Positions 25,717 to 35,232 of a DNA stretch of 64,000 bases are shown piece after piece. Location: NCBI GenBank assembly GCA_016703265.1, contig JADJCK010000005.1, positions 186,001-250,000 of the forward strand. Direction: 5' to 3'. How positions within the stretch are numbered: position 1 is the first letter of the stretch; every line of letters begins with the position of its first letter. The stretch is from a bacterium (GTDB lineage: Bacteria > Krumholzibacteriota > Krumholzibacteriia > LZORAL124-64-63). The notes below the pieces were generated by a model. That model was not told the DNA's origin. It did no database searches and was given only the letters and a program-made list of their open reading frames with translations. The translations under genes and the position numbers were made by a program.

Positions 25717-26811
25717 CTAGCCCTTCTTCAGGAAGCTCTCCGCATCCACCAGCCGCGCACCCTCGGCCTCGTCGGTGATCGCGTACTGGAACCACGGCTG
25801 CACATCATACGCGCCCACGTTGCCGTGGCGGTCGATGGCCAGGTAGCCCACCTGCACCTTCGACAGGTCGTCGTTGCGGTGGCGGTGGCGGATGCGCGCG
25901 ATGCCTTCCTCGCACGCCTGCTGCGGCGTGGCGCCGCCGCGCATCAGTTCCACGATCAGGAAGGTGCCGAGCGTCTTCATCACTTCCTCGCCCACACCTG
26001 TCGCACACGCGGCGCCCACCTCGTTGTCGACGAACAGCGAGGCGCCGATGATCGGCGAGTCGCCGACCCGGCCGTGCATCTTGTACGCGAGGCCGCTCGT
26101 CGTGCAGGCGCCCGACAGGTTGCCCGCCGCGTCGATGGCCAGCATGCTGATGGTGTCGTGGTTGTCGCCGGGCTTGATCGTGCGCGCGCTGCTGGTGCTC
26201 TTCGGGTCGGTGGGCGGCGTCCACGGGCTGTACTCGGCCTTTTTCAGCCACTCCTGCCACTCGGCGCGAGCCTTGTCCGTCAGCAGGTCCTGATCGGTGA
26301 AGCCCTGGGCCAGGGCGAAGCGGCGCGCGCCCTCGCCCACGAGCATCACGTGCGGCGTCAGTTCCATCACCTTGCGCGCCACGCTGACCGGGTGCATGAA
26401 GCCCTGCAGGAAGGCGACGGCGCCCGCTTCGCCGCGTTCGTCCATGACGCAGGCGTCGAGCGTGACGTGACCCTCGCGGTCGGGGCGACCGCCGTAGCCC
26501 ACGCTCATCACCTCGGGGTCGGCTTCGGAGATGCGCACGCCCGTCTCGACCGCGTCCAGCGCGCGGCCGCCGCCGGCCAGCACCGGCCAGGCGGCGGCGT
26601 TGGCGGCCAGGCCGTGCCGCCAGGTGCTGACCACCAGCGGCTTGCGCCCGGCGCCCTCGCGCGGGGGCACCACGTGGTCGATCAACGGCATGCGCGACGA
26701 AGCGCCGCCTCCCGCCTGCGCCAGTGCCTTGCCTGCTCCCAGGGCCTGCACGGCCCCGACTGCCGCCAGCCCCGCGCCCGTGCCGATCAGGAACTCGCGC
26801 CTCGTGGTCAT
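25717..26811 (-). CDS. N4-(beta-N-acetylglucosaminyl)-L-asparaginase
   Basis: The protein has 364 residues. This Ntn hydrolase splits GlcNAc from asparagine, the last step of N-glycan breakdown. A twin-arginine type signal (TTRREFLIGTGAGLAAVG) predicts export. The autoprocessing site is GDNHDT-ISML with Thr220 as the new N-terminal nucleophile. Family residues follow (MHGRVGDSPIIGASLFVDNEVGAACATGVGEE, a substrate-binding stretch). The start overlaps the GH38 stop as ATGA. The cluster context (GH20, GH130, GH38) strongly supports glycosylasparaginase over a plain isoaspartyl peptidase. Confidence 0.93.
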   Translation of the reverse strand: MTTRREFLIGTGAGLAAVGAVQALGAGKALAQAGGGASSRMPLIDHVVPPREGAGRKPLVVSTWRHGLAANAAAWPVLAGGGRALDAVETGVRISEADPEVMSVGYGGRPDREGHVTLDACVMDERGEAGAVAFLQGFMHPVSVARKVMELTPHVMLVGEGARRFALAQGFTDQDLLTDKARAEWQEWLKKAEYSPWTPPTDPKSTSSARTIKPGDNHDTISMLAIDAAGNLSGACTTSGLAYKMHGRVGDSPIIGASLFVDNEVGAACATGVGEEVMKTLGTFLIVELMRGGATPQQACEEGIARIRHRHRNDDLSKVQVGYLAIDRHGNVGAYDVQPWFQYAITDEAEGARLVDAESFLKKG

Positions 26812-29672
26812 GGTTGTCTCTCCTTTTGGCCCCTGCCGGCAGCCGCCGGCTCGATGAGCACCGTCGCGATCTCGCCGCCCGCCAGCGGCACGGTCACCGA
26901 ACGCCCGTCGGCCGCCAGCACCGGCGCCTCGCGCAGCACCGGCAGTTCATCCTCCAGCAATCCCATCTTGCGGCAGGCGCATGCGATGAAGCCAAGCCTG
27001 AGCGCGGCCTCCACCGGCGCACCGTCCAGGTTGCACAGCCGCACGACCAGCCCTTCGCCGTCGCGGGCGCGCATGATCGCCGTCACCGACACCCGCGGCT
27101 CGCTGCAAGCCAGCAGCGAGGCGCCGCCGGGCACGCTGCCCGCGCCCACACCCTGGTGCGTGGGCGGCGCGGCGCGGTAGCGCTCGCTCTCGAACGGCAC
27201 CTCGTCGGCGAAGAGGTCGGCGCCGCCGGGCATCACCGCGTAGTGGAACGTGCGCCGGCCGATGAGCTGGGCGTCGGGCGTGTACAGCGTGGGGCCCGCG
27301 TTCGTGTTCTTGCGCGCCGCGAAGTCGTCGCGCGACAGCCAGTCCACGCAGCGCATCAGCGTCAGTGCGTACACGGCGCGGCCCTGGCCGTCGTCCAGCA
27401 CCTCGAACTCGGGCAGGCCGCGGTTGAAGACCGCCAGCGAAGCGGTGCCGTCGCCGAGCAGGCTCCAGTCCTGTTGCGGCCAGGTCGGCGGCGCCGGCTG
27501 CGGCCAGTCGGGATTGGTCGGGCGGCGGCAGGGGCGCCGGTTCAGCATGAAGGCGCCGTCACTGACCACCTCGCTGCAGGCCAGCCCCGTGGGGAACCAG
27601 GCGCGCAGGCGGTGGTCGAAGGCGCGGTTGTTGATCGTCGTCTCGATGTCCAGGCGCCGCGAGCCGGTGGCCAGCGAGATGCGCACTTCCACATCGCACG
27701 GCGTCGTGCGCGGGTCGCGGCCGCGGCGGCCGCGCGTCAACGACCGCGGCAGGTCGAAGCGCAGCACCGTGACGGCCGCGCCCAGCAGCGGGGTCGAGTC
27801 GATCACGCGCAGTTCCCCGGGCGCGCCGCCGGCGAACACCGTCTCGGGCACGGGAGCGGGGCCGAAGTCGTATTCGTCGCCGGCGTCCTCGCTGTCCTCG
27901 AGCAGGTTCAGGCCGTCGTAGACATGCCCGTTCGCCAGGTCGGTCAGGTCGATCGTGCCGTCGGGGTGCAGCACCGCGCGCACCAGGCCGTTGTCCAGCA
28001 CCGCGTCCTCGCCCGCGCGCCGGGCGGACACCGGCGTGAACGAGTCGCGCGCCGGCAGCGGACCCGGCTCGTCGGTGAGCCTGTACAGCGCGTGGCCCAC
28101 CGCCGGCAGGTCCCTGGCCAGGAAGCGCAGGTGCAGGAAGCAGTCCTTCACGCCCTGGTCGCGCTCGTTGCCGATGATGCGGTCGCCGAAGCGCTTCAGG
28201 TACGGCTCGAGCATCGCCAGCTGGTTGCCGGCCGAGATCTCGGCGCGATAGTCGATGCCCCAGAATCGCTCGAGGAAGCGCCGGCGCACGATCTCGCACG
28301 GCACCGGCCGGCCCTGCTCGTCAACCAGCCGCAGCTTGCCGAGGTCGTAGCCGAACGGCTGCAGCACGACCACGCGCTCGACCACCTCGGTCCGCTCTCG
28401 CGGCAGCGGGTTGGCCACGGCGATGACGGTGTCGCGGTCGTCTTCCGGAGCCGGCCCGAACATGGGGCAGATGCGGTTCAACCGCCGCGCCAGCCAGTGC
28501 TCGCCGGTCTGGCGAACGGCGCCGAAGCGCGTGACCATCTCGCGGTGCACCTCGTCGGTGCTGCAACCGCAGATCGAGTCGTGGGGATGGTTCCGCAGCA
28601 GTTCCTTCCAGGCGGTGTCGAGCAGGCCACCCGGCCACGACTCGCCGCCCAGGAAGTGCGCGGCGGCGGCCAGCGGTTCGATCACGCGCGCCAGCAGGCC
28701 CTGGCAGGCTTCGTTCTCCTGCTTGAGCGGCATGCGCGACGACCATACGCCCGAGAGGATCAGGTGGTCGCGCCCCCCGAGCAGCTCGCCGCTCCACGCG
28801 GGACGCGACGCGTCCGGAGCCTCGGCACGCGCCGCGGCCAGGAAGTCCTCGAAACGCCCGTGCGTGAACTCCGTGCCGGCCCAGATTTCGCGCAGCTTCG
28901 CCATGATGTCGCCGAAGCGCTGCTGCGGCCCGAAATGGTCGCAGCCGTTGTTGAGCAGCGCGGGCTCGGCGCCGGGGCGTGCCGCCATCTTCGCGAACAG
29001 TTCGCCCACCTTCTCCGCGGCGCGTTCAGGGCAGGGGATGCGCGCCGTGTGCGCGTGCCAGATTTCGGCGAAACCCAGGCCGCCGGCATTGCAGTACCCG
29101 TCGCACTGGTTGACCGCCAGTACCTCACTGCCGTCGGGCGCCGCCCAGCGGAAGAGCCAGCCCAGCCGCGCGGCCTCGTCGCCCAGCCCGCGCGTGAAGA
29201 TGAACGAGTCGATGCCGCACAGCCGCAGCAGCTGCGGCATCTGCGCGATGTGCCCGAAACTGTCGGGCATGTAGCCCACCTTCTGCAGCCCGCCGGCCGG
29301 CACGGCCAGGCGCCCGTACTGCAGGTTGCGCACGGTGGCCTCGCCGCTTACCAGGAACTCGTCGGGCAGGATGTACCACGGGCCCACAGCCAGGCGCCCG
29401 GCCGCCGCCAGTGCGTCGATGCGCGAGCGCTCGTGCGGCGCCGCGGCCAGGAAGTCCTCCAGGGCGCAGCCCTGCCCGTCCAGCACGAAGGCCCGGAACG
29501 AGGGATCGGCCTCGAGCTGGTCGAGCACCTTCGTCACCACCTCGAGCAGGTGCACGCGGAAGCGGTTGAACGGCAGGTACCACTCGCGGTCCCAGTGCGT
29601 GTGCGAGACGAGGAAGGCGCGTCGGGGCTGGCCGGTGACGACTGGTGTTGCGGGGGGCGTAGCGGGTTCCAC
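26808..29672 (-). CDS. GH38 alpha-mannosidase
   Basis: The protein has 954 residues. Zinc-dependent retaining alpha-mannosidase: HTHWDREWYLPFNRF at the N-terminus supplies metal ligands. GYMPDSFGHIAQMPQLLRLCGI contains the nucleophile Asp, and LLRNHPHDSICGCSTDEVHREM contains the second metal His region. The large C-terminal beta domains follow (ALYRLTDEPG, DNGLVRAVLHPDGTIDL, RRLDIETTINNRAFDHRLR). There is no signal peptide. GTG 29672 is chosen for GGGAG eight bases upstream and because the conserved start follows within 15 residues. The frame is open far upstream over the GH130 gene but is not coding there. It probably trims alpha-linked mannose from internalised glycans. Confidence 0.93.
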   Translation of the reverse strand: MEPATPPATPVVTGQPRRAFLVSHTHWDREWYLPFNRFRVHLLEVVTKVLDQLEADPSFRAFVLDGQGCALEDFLAAAPHERSRIDALAAAGRLAVGPWYILPDEFLVSGEATVRNLQYGRLAVPAGGLQKVGYMPDSFGHIAQMPQLLRLCGIDSFIFTRGLGDEAARLGWLFRWAAPDGSEVLAVNQCDGYCNAGGLGFAEIWHAHTARIPCPERAAEKVGELFAKMAARPGAEPALLNNGCDHFGPQQRFGDIMAKLREIWAGTEFTHGRFEDFLAAARAEAPDASRPAWSGELLGGRDHLILSGVWSSRMPLKQENEACQGLLARVIEPLAAAAHFLGGESWPGGLLDTAWKELLRNHPHDSICGCSTDEVHREMVTRFGAVRQTGEHWLARRLNRICPMFGPAPEDDRDTVIAVANPLPRERTEVVERVVVLQPFGYDLGKLRLVDEQGRPVPCEIVRRRFLERFWGIDYRAEISAGNQLAMLEPYLKRFGDRIIGNERDQGVKDCFLHLRFLARDLPAVGHALYRLTDEPGPLPARDSFTPVSARRAGEDAVLDNGLVRAVLHPDGTIDLTDLANGHVYDGLNLLEDSEDAGDEYDFGPAPVPETVFAGGAPGELRVIDSTPLLGAAVTVLRFDLPRSLTRGRRGRDPRTTPCDVEVRISLATGSRRLDIETTINNRAFDHRLRAWFPTGLACSEVVSDGAFMLNRRPCRRPTNPDWPQPAPPTWPQQDWSLLGDGTASLAVFNRGLPEFEVLDDGQGRAVYALTLMRCVDWLSRDDFAARKNTNAGPTLYTPDAQLIGRRTFHYAVMPGGADLFADEVPFESERYRAAPPTHQGVGAGSVPGGASLLACSEPRVSVTAIMRARDGEGLVVRLCNLDGAPVEAALRLGFIACACRKMGLLEDELPVLREAPVLAADGRSVTVPLAGGEIATVLIEPAAAGRGQKERQP

Positions 29673-29701
29673 TGCGGATGCTCCCAGGGGTGGCCTGCGC
29701 G

Positions 29702-30709
29702 TCAACCGCGGCAGGCATCCAGTACGGTGGCGACCGTCGTGGTCGCCACGCAGACGGCGGTGTCGGCGGCGCCGTAGTACAGGCACAGCCGGGCGTCGGA
29801 CAGCGCGCAGCCGTCGGCATCCACGCGGTCGACGGTCAGGCCGCTGGGGAAGACGACGTTCGGCACCTGGCCGGTCAGTTCGTACAGGGCGCGCGGCTCG
29901 AAGATGTTCTCGTCCGTGCGCGCGATCACGCGGCGCGGGTCGTCGCGGTCCAGCAGCACGGCGCCGGCCTGGTAGATGTTGACGCTCCGGAAATGCGTGG
30001 CCACGCCGTGGTACAGCAGCAGCCAGCCTTCTTCCGTCAGGAGCGGCGGCGGCCCGGCGCCCACCAGTTCGTCCCAGAACCGGAAGCGACCCTCGAACAC
30101 GGTGCCCTCGGGCTGCCAGCGCCGCAGGTCCTCCGACGACGACAGCGTCACGGCGCTGCCCGACGGCGGCGCGTCGGGCCCCTGCGGCCGGTTCGGCCGC
30201 TCCAGCATGAGCCAGCGCCCGCCTACCCGGCGCGGAAACAGCACGCCGTTGCGCGTGTCCTCGCGTCCGGTCACGGCCAGCGGCACGAGGTGATCCAGCC
30301 CGGCAAAGCCGGCTGCCGGGTCGCCCGCCGCCCGCCACACCACCAGGCGGCAGCCGCGATCGGTGTCCACGGCGGTGACCACGTGCAGCGTACCGTCGCA
30401 CACGGTCAGGCGCGGGTCGTACACATGGAAGACCTGCAGGTCGCGCTTCGCATGCGGCTCGCGCAGGCTGTCGACACCTTCCAGCACCGTCGGCAACCCG
30501 GCGCAGGTGAAGCTGCGGTCGGTGCGCCCGCGCGCCGGCACCAGGAACGTGCGGCGTCCGCGGCTCTGCACGCGCAGCAGCAGGTACGGCACGCCGTCCA
30601 GGCGCACGGCGCCGGGGTTGAACACGGCGCTCGGCTCGATCAGTCCCGGCATGGGCGGCAGGTCGCGCCGCGTGATGATGGGCCCATTGGGGTGGCGACG
30701 CAGGATCAC
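29702..30709 (-). CDS. GH130 beta-mannoside phosphorylase
   Basis: The protein has 335 residues. The five-bladed propeller family that phosphorolyses beta-mannosides, including beta-1,4-mannosyl-N-acetylglucosamine of the N-glycan core. Seen motifs are FNPGAVRLDGVPYLLLRV, the VYDPRLTVCDGTLHVV segment with the general acid Asp, NGVLFPRRVGGRWLMLERPN and LYHGVATHF. No signal peptide, so cytoplasmic. The start GTG 30709 overlaps the upstream stop (GTGA) and follows GGAGCG. The length and neighbours favour the Man-GlcNAc type, but specificity is inferred from context. Confidence 0.88.
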   Translation of the reverse strand: MILRRHPNGPIITRRDLPPMPGLIEPSAVFNPGAVRLDGVPYLLLRVQSRGRRTFLVPARGRTDRSFTCAGLPTVLEGVDSLREPHAKRDLQVFHVYDPRLTVCDGTLHVVTAVDTDRGCRLVVWRAAGDPAAGFAGLDHLVPLAVTGREDTRNGVLFPRRVGGRWLMLERPNRPQGPDAPPSGSAVTLSSSEDLRRWQPEGTVFEGRFRFWDELVGAGPPPLLTEEGWLLLYHGVATHFRSVNIYQAGAVLLDRDDPRRVIARTDENIFEPRALYELTGQVPNVVFPSGLTVDRVDADGCALSDARLCLYYGAADTAVCVATTTVATVLDACRG

Positions 30710-31869
30710 GGCAGGCGCTCCAGTCTTCCGGTGTGATCGATGACGGCGGCGCCCAGCGGCGTGGCCAGCGCGGCGCGGAACCAGTCGTCACCGCCGGCAA
30801 GTGTCAGCTTGAAGCCCGGGATCATCGGGATGTCCCGCTCGGCGAGGCCCGGGCCGTCCGGCCACAGCGGGAGCCGTTCCTCGCCGAGTCCCAGTTCGGC
30901 CAGCGTGGCGGCGAATCGCCCGTTGGCCTCGTGAAAGCCCCGCTGCCGGTAGTACACCGGCATCAACAGCGTGGCCATCGCGATGCGCGTGTGCTCAGGC
31001 GACGCCTCGAACCCGAGCCCGCCGCCGTCGTCGAACAGCACCTCGCCCCACATCTCGGGGCAGTGCATGGCGATCAGTCCCTGCGGCGACCACACCCAGT
31101 TGTCCTCGGGCAGCGGCTTGCCGGTCCGCTCGTCGACGATCTTCCGGTAGGCGCCGGAGGCCACCTCGGTCCGCCACTGCACACGCGAGAAGTTCAGGCG
31201 CCAGACATCGCCAGGTTCGGGCGGGCAGGTGCGCCCGGCAATGGCCCCGAGCACGCGCCAGGGGATCGCCAGTTCAACCGACCAGCCGCGGTCCACGTCG
31301 CGCGGGTCGTTCAGCGTACCGTCGACCGCCACGGCCGACTGCAGCCCGGCGATGTCCCAGGCGTCGATGGCCGGGCCGCCGTCGCGGTACGGGCGCGCCA
31401 GCAGCAGGTCCCACACCGTGCCCAGCGCGTTGATCTCCAGTTCACCGTAGAGATGGTTGTCGCTGTCGGGGTCGATGAAGACCTCGAAGTCGTTGTCGTG
31501 GTAGATCACCGCATCGCGCTCGCGGAGCGTGGCCCAGACATGGGGCTCGTCGAGCCGGGCCGCCACGTAGAGGTGGTTGTCGTCCCAGCCCAGGCGCACG
31601 CGCGTGAGATGACGGGGCGGGTCGGCCAGCGGCCCCTGGATGTCGGTGAAGGGTGACGACCACGGCGCCGCCTGCCACGCCGCCTCGTCGGGGACTCCGT
31701 CGATGACGGGCGCGGAGGCCAGGCGCGGGCAGACATAAGTGGCCGGCGCCCAGGGCACGAGCGGATGATCGAAGGGGAAGCCGGTGGCAGGGGACAGCAG
31801 CACGGCCAGCCCCCCCAGGGCCAGCAAGGTGAGGTTCCGCGGGGTCCTGCCGAAGTGGCCGTCGCGCAC
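30706..31869 (-). CDS. Exported CBM9-like carbohydrate-binding protein
   Basis: The protein has 387 residues. A signal or anchor segment (NLTLLALGGLAVLLSPATG) precedes a family 9-like carbohydrate-binding fold: PVIDGVPDEAAWQAAPW, RVRLGWDDNHLYVAARLDEPHVWATL, DNDFEVFIDPDSDNHLYGELEINALG, WSVELAIPW. The C-terminal third (GLIAMHCPEMWGEVLF onward) is characteristic of stand-alone members found near glycoside hydrolases. The GTG start at 31869 is weakly supported (AGGATGGG upstream). It is the only exported non-enzymatic member of this operon and may capture glycans or glycopeptides. Confidence 0.8.
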   Translation of the reverse strand: MRDGHFGRTPRNLTLLALGGLAVLLSPATGFPFDHPLVPWAPATYVCPRLASAPVIDGVPDEAAWQAAPWSSPFTDIQGPLADPPRHLTRVRLGWDDNHLYVAARLDEPHVWATLRERDAVIYHDNDFEVFIDPDSDNHLYGELEINALGTVWDLLLARPYRDGGPAIDAWDIAGLQSAVAVDGTLNDPRDVDRGWSVELAIPWRVLGAIAGRTCPPEPGDVWRLNFSRVQWRTEVASGAYRKIVDERTGKPLPEDNWVWSPQGLIAMHCPEMWGEVLFDDGGGLGFEASPEHTRIAMATLLMPVYYRQRGFHEANGRFAATLAELGLGEERLPLWPDGPGLAERDIPMIPGFKLTLAGGDDWFRAALATPLGAAVIDHTGRLERLP

Positions 31870-31945
31870 GAATGGCCCATCCTGGACGCGGGTGAGCTGG
31901 ATCGGATCGAAGCGAAGGCCATCCTATCACACGGACTTGTCGCCG

Positions 31946-34276
31946 TCACGGCTCCGTGGGCCCGCCCTGGTCACGCACCACGATCTGGTCGGCGTACAAC
32001 CAGCTCGGCTGTCCGGCCTCGGGGTGCCAGTCCGGGCAGGTCAGCCCGCTGACGGCATGCACGCGCACGAAGCGTGCGGTGTCCTTTGGCCAGACCGCGA
32101 ACGGGACCACGACCTTGTCCTGCACCCGGTCCGGCACCGTGTGCGTGCCGTCGCCGGCGTGACGCCAGGCGATACCGTCGTCGGAGAGATGGAAGTGGAC
32201 CACCAGCGGCGCGAAGATGCGTGCGTTGGCGTCCTGCAGGAAGCGCACGAGCACCACCTTCACCGGCACCGGTCCGCCAAGGTCGATGGTCGCGTCGAGG
32301 TCCGCGCCTGCGCAACTGAACCAGCGGCCGTCATCGCGACGCCAGGTGCCGAGGACGCCATCGGTCAGGCGAGATGCGTCGCCCGGGTCGAAGGTCGGTT
32401 TCAACGCGACGGCACGGCCGAGCGCGTGGTGCCGGGCCAGTTCCACCACTTCCGGGGCGCCGCATGGCCGGCCGTCGACCAGCAGCTGCGTGAACACCGT
32501 CAGGCTCTGGTCGCCGTAGTCGACCTCGATGCTGTGACCCGCCACGGGGCGCCATTCGATATCGGCTGCAGGCAGGTCCTCGGGCCGCGCGCCGGGCCCG
32601 CCCGTCCACAGCGCCCACATCGACTGCACGGTGCAGCTCACCGCGGGTGCCTCGCCGGCCACGGCGGCGGCCAGCGGGCCCTCGAGGTTCCAGCGCAGCA
32701 CGTGCCGCGAGCGCACGGTGTCCCAGGCCGCGTCGACCCGCAGCGGGCGACTCGAGGCGCCGGGCCTGATGTCGAGCGCGGCGAACAAGGGACCGTGCCG
32801 GCGCAGGCGATCCAGGAAGGCGCGCGGATCGCGGACCGCAGGCCGTGACCACAGCGCCTCGGCCATGGCGGGCAGGCGCGGGAACAACTGGCGGTCCAGC
32901 TGCTCGTGCGAAACGTACTCGGTCCACAGGTTGGCGGCGCCGCCCAGCACGTGCGCCTGTTCGGCGGGCGTCAGGCCCGGCGGCACGGGGTCGAACGCGA
33001 GCACGCGCGCCAGGTCCAGCACGCCGGGGTCGTAGTCGAAATAGCAGTGCGAGGTGGGTGAGACGACGGTGTCGTGACCCGCGCGCGCGGCGGCCAGGGC
33101 GCCCTCGACGCCGCGCCACGACTGAACCACCGCACCGGGCAGGGAACCGGCCAGGCCGCCCTCGAGGATCTCGTCCCAGCCGACCAGCCGGCGCCCGCGC
33201 AGGGCCAGCCAGTTGCCCATCCGGCGGATGAACCAGCTCTGCAACTGGTGCTCGTCCTGCAGTCCTTCGGCCGCCAGGCGCGCCTGGCAGCGCGGACAGT
33301 CGTGCCAGCGGTCGCGGGGCGCCTCGTCGCCGCCCACGTGGATGAACACCGAAGGGAACAGCTCCAGCACATGGGCGAGCACGGTCTCGAGAAAGGCGAA
33401 CACCTCCTCGCGGCCGGCGCAGTAGATGTCGGGGAAGATGCCCCACTGCGTCTGCACCGCGAAGGGACCGCCCGTGCAGGACAGTTCGGGATAGGCGGCG
33501 AGGGCGGCCTGGCAGTGGCCGGGCATCTCGATCTCGGGCACCACGGTGATGCCGCGCGCCTGCGCGTAGGCCACGACTTCGCGCACGTCGCTCGTGGTGT
33601 AGAAGCCGCCGTGGCGACCGCCTCCCGCCTGCTCGTCGCGCCAGGCGCCCACCTGCGTCAGCCGCGGCAGGCCCGGCACTTCCAGGCGCCAGCCCTGGTC
33701 CTCGGTCAGGTGCCAGTGCAGGACGTTGAAGCGGTAGAGCGCCAGCCGATCGATGACGCCGAGCACGGACTTCACCGGCTGGAAGTGGCGGCCGCTGTCC
33801 AGCAGCAGTCCGCGCCAGGCGAAGGCGGGGCCGTCGTCGATGGTCCCGCACGGCCACCCCTCGTGGCCATGGGCGGCGCAGAGCTGGAAGAGCGTGGCAA
33901 GTCCTCGCGCGAAGCCGGCGCGATCCGCCGCCCGCAACTCCAGTCCCAGGGGCGCGATCAGGAGTCGGTAGCACTCGGTCGGAAGGTCGGGGTCCGCGGC
34001 CAGGCGCAGTCCGGGTGAACGGTCGACATCGCCGTCTTCGAGGGGGGCGGCCGCCTCGAGCCGGCGCCCGAGGGCCGCGACCAGGCTGTCGGCCGCGAAG
34101 GCGGCCAGCGAAGGATCGCGCACACCGGTGTCGACCCGGACCCGGGCCAGGTCTTCCGGGCGGAAGTGACCCGACGCCGGCCGCCAGGAGCGTGGGGCGG
34201 GGATCAGCGTCTCGATGGCGTGAGGCAGGTGCATGATGCCGGCTGACTCCCCGGTGATCGGGTCCTGGCGGGCCAT
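31946..34276 (-). CDS. GH20 beta-N-acetylhexosaminidase
   Basis: The protein has 776 residues. It has a GH20b N-terminal domain, then the catalytic barrel with AWRGLLLDSGRHFQPV, LHWHLTEDQGWRLEV and the catalytic Asp-Glu pair in FIHVGGDEAPRDRW (around residue 317). A beta-rich C-terminal region resembling a discoidin (F5/8 C) module (residues about 640-776, ending QPSWLYADQIVV) follows. No signal peptide is visible from ATG 34276 or the alternative ATG 34234, so it may act inside the cell. It removes terminal beta-GlcNAc/GalNAc. It is the first gene of the minus-strand N-glycan cluster, 76 bases ahead of the CBM9-like gene. Confidence 0.92.
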   Translation of the reverse strand: MARQDPITGESAGIMHLPHAIETLIPAPRSWRPASGHFRPEDLARVRVDTGVRDPSLAAFAADSLVAALGRRLEAAAPLEDGDVDRSPGLRLAADPDLPTECYRLLIAPLGLELRAADRAGFARGLATLFQLCAAHGHEGWPCGTIDDGPAFAWRGLLLDSGRHFQPVKSVLGVIDRLALYRFNVLHWHLTEDQGWRLEVPGLPRLTQVGAWRDEQAGGGRHGGFYTTSDVREVVAYAQARGITVVPEIEMPGHCQAALAAYPELSCTGGPFAVQTQWGIFPDIYCAGREEVFAFLETVLAHVLELFPSVFIHVGGDEAPRDRWHDCPRCQARLAAEGLQDEHQLQSWFIRRMGNWLALRGRRLVGWDEILEGGLAGSLPGAVVQSWRGVEGALAAARAGHDTVVSPTSHCYFDYDPGVLDLARVLAFDPVPPGLTPAEQAHVLGGAANLWTEYVSHEQLDRQLFPRLPAMAEALWSRPAVRDPRAFLDRLRRHGPLFAALDIRPGASSRPLRVDAAWDTVRSRHVLRWNLEGPLAAAVAGEAPAVSCTVQSMWALWTGGPGARPEDLPAADIEWRPVAGHSIEVDYGDQSLTVFTQLLVDGRPCGAPEVVELARHHALGRAVALKPTFDPGDASRLTDGVLGTWRRDDGRWFSCAGADLDATIDLGGPVPVKVVLVRFLQDANARIFAPLVVHFHLSDDGIAWRHAGDGTHTVPDRVQDKVVVPFAVWPKDTARFVRVHAVSGLTCPDWHPEAGQPSWLYADQIVVRDQGGPTEP

Positions 34277-34306
34277 CCGGGCGGCCGGGGACCATCATGA
34301 CCGCCC

Positions 34307-34335
34307 TTGGTCGGCCTGTAAACCCGGGTTATCGT
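34307..34335 (+). promoter_or_regulatory. Promoter of the EamA gene (leaderless)
   Basis: TTGGTC (34307-34312) and TATCGT (34330-34335) are 17 bases apart. The predicted start of transcription coincides with the ATG at 34342, and no ribosome binding site is present. Confidence 0.5.
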
Positions 34336-34341
34336 TGTCCC

Positions 34342-35232
34342 ATGACCATGAACCGACGCCGCGCCAACCTCCTGCTGATGACGGCCGCCGCCATCTGGGG
34401 CTTCGCCTTCGTGGCCCAGCGCCTGGGCATGCGCCACCTCGAGCCGTTCACCTTCAATGCGTCGCGCTTCCTGCTCGGCACGCTGGTGTTGCTGCCCTTC
34501 CTTCCGTTGTCGGGTCGCCGTCCGGCGGGCACGCCCATGACCGGCCGCGGCGAGACGCTGCGGGCCTGCGGCCTGACCGGGCTGGTCCTCTTTACGGCGG
34601 CTACGCTGCAGCAGTACGGCATGGTCCACACCACGGCCGGGAAGGCCGGCTTCATCACCTCGTTGTACGTCGTCTTCGTGCCGATCCTGGGCCTGTTCTT
34701 CGGGCAGCGCGTCAGCCGCTTCGCCTGGACGGGAGTCGCGCTGGCCGCCGTGGGCCTGTACATGCTCAGCGCAACGGGACCGCTGGAGATTGCCCCGGGC
34801 GACGGGCTCGTGCTGCTCTGCGCCCTGTTCTGGACGGTGCACGTGCAGCTGGTCGGCGCCTATGTGCAGCGTGTACCGGCGCTGCGGCTGGCCGTCGGAC
34901 AGTTCGCGGTGGCGGCGGTGTTGTCGACGGCGGCGGCGCTGGTCTTCGACACCTTCAGCCTGGAGGCGATGCGGTCCGCCACGGTGCCGCTGCTCTACGC
35001 CGGCATCTTCTCGATCGGCATCGCCTTCACGCTGCAGGTAGCCGGCCAGAAGTACGCCCGGCCCACCGATGCCGCGATCATCCTCAGCTTCGAATCGGTC
35101 TGGGCCGCCGTCGGCGGCGGCCTGCTGCTCGGCGAGGTGCTCGGCGCCCGCGAGCTCGCCGGCTGCATCCTGATCCTCGGCGGCATTATCGTCGCCCAGC
35201 GCGGACCGGCGCCCTTGCCCGCGAAGCCCTAG
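34342..35232 (+). CDS. EamA family (drug/metabolite type) transporter
   Basis: The protein has 296 residues with ten hydrophobic segments in two EamA repeats: LLLMTAAAIWGFAFVAQRLGM at the start, TAGKAGFITSLYVVFVPILG, and the C-terminal AAIILSFESVWAAVGGGLLLGEVLG. It diverges from the N-glycan operon, separated by 65 bases, so shared control is possible. Substrate unknown. An ATG two codons further in (34348) is equally possible as start. Confidence 0.88.
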   Translation: MTMNRRRANLLLMTAAAIWGFAFVAQRLGMRHLEPFTFNASRFLLGTLVLLPFLPLSGRRPAGTPMTGRGETLRACGLTGLVLFTAATLQQYGMVHTTAGKAGFITSLYVVFVPILGLFFGQRVSRFAWTGVALAAVGLYMLSATGPLEIAPGDGLVLLCALFWTVHVQLVGAYVQRVPALRLAVGQFAVAAVLSTAAALVFDTFSLEAMRSATVPLLYAGIFSIGIAFTLQVAGQKYARPTDAAIILSFESVWAAVGGGLLLGEVLGARELAGCILILGGIIVAQRGPAPLPAKP

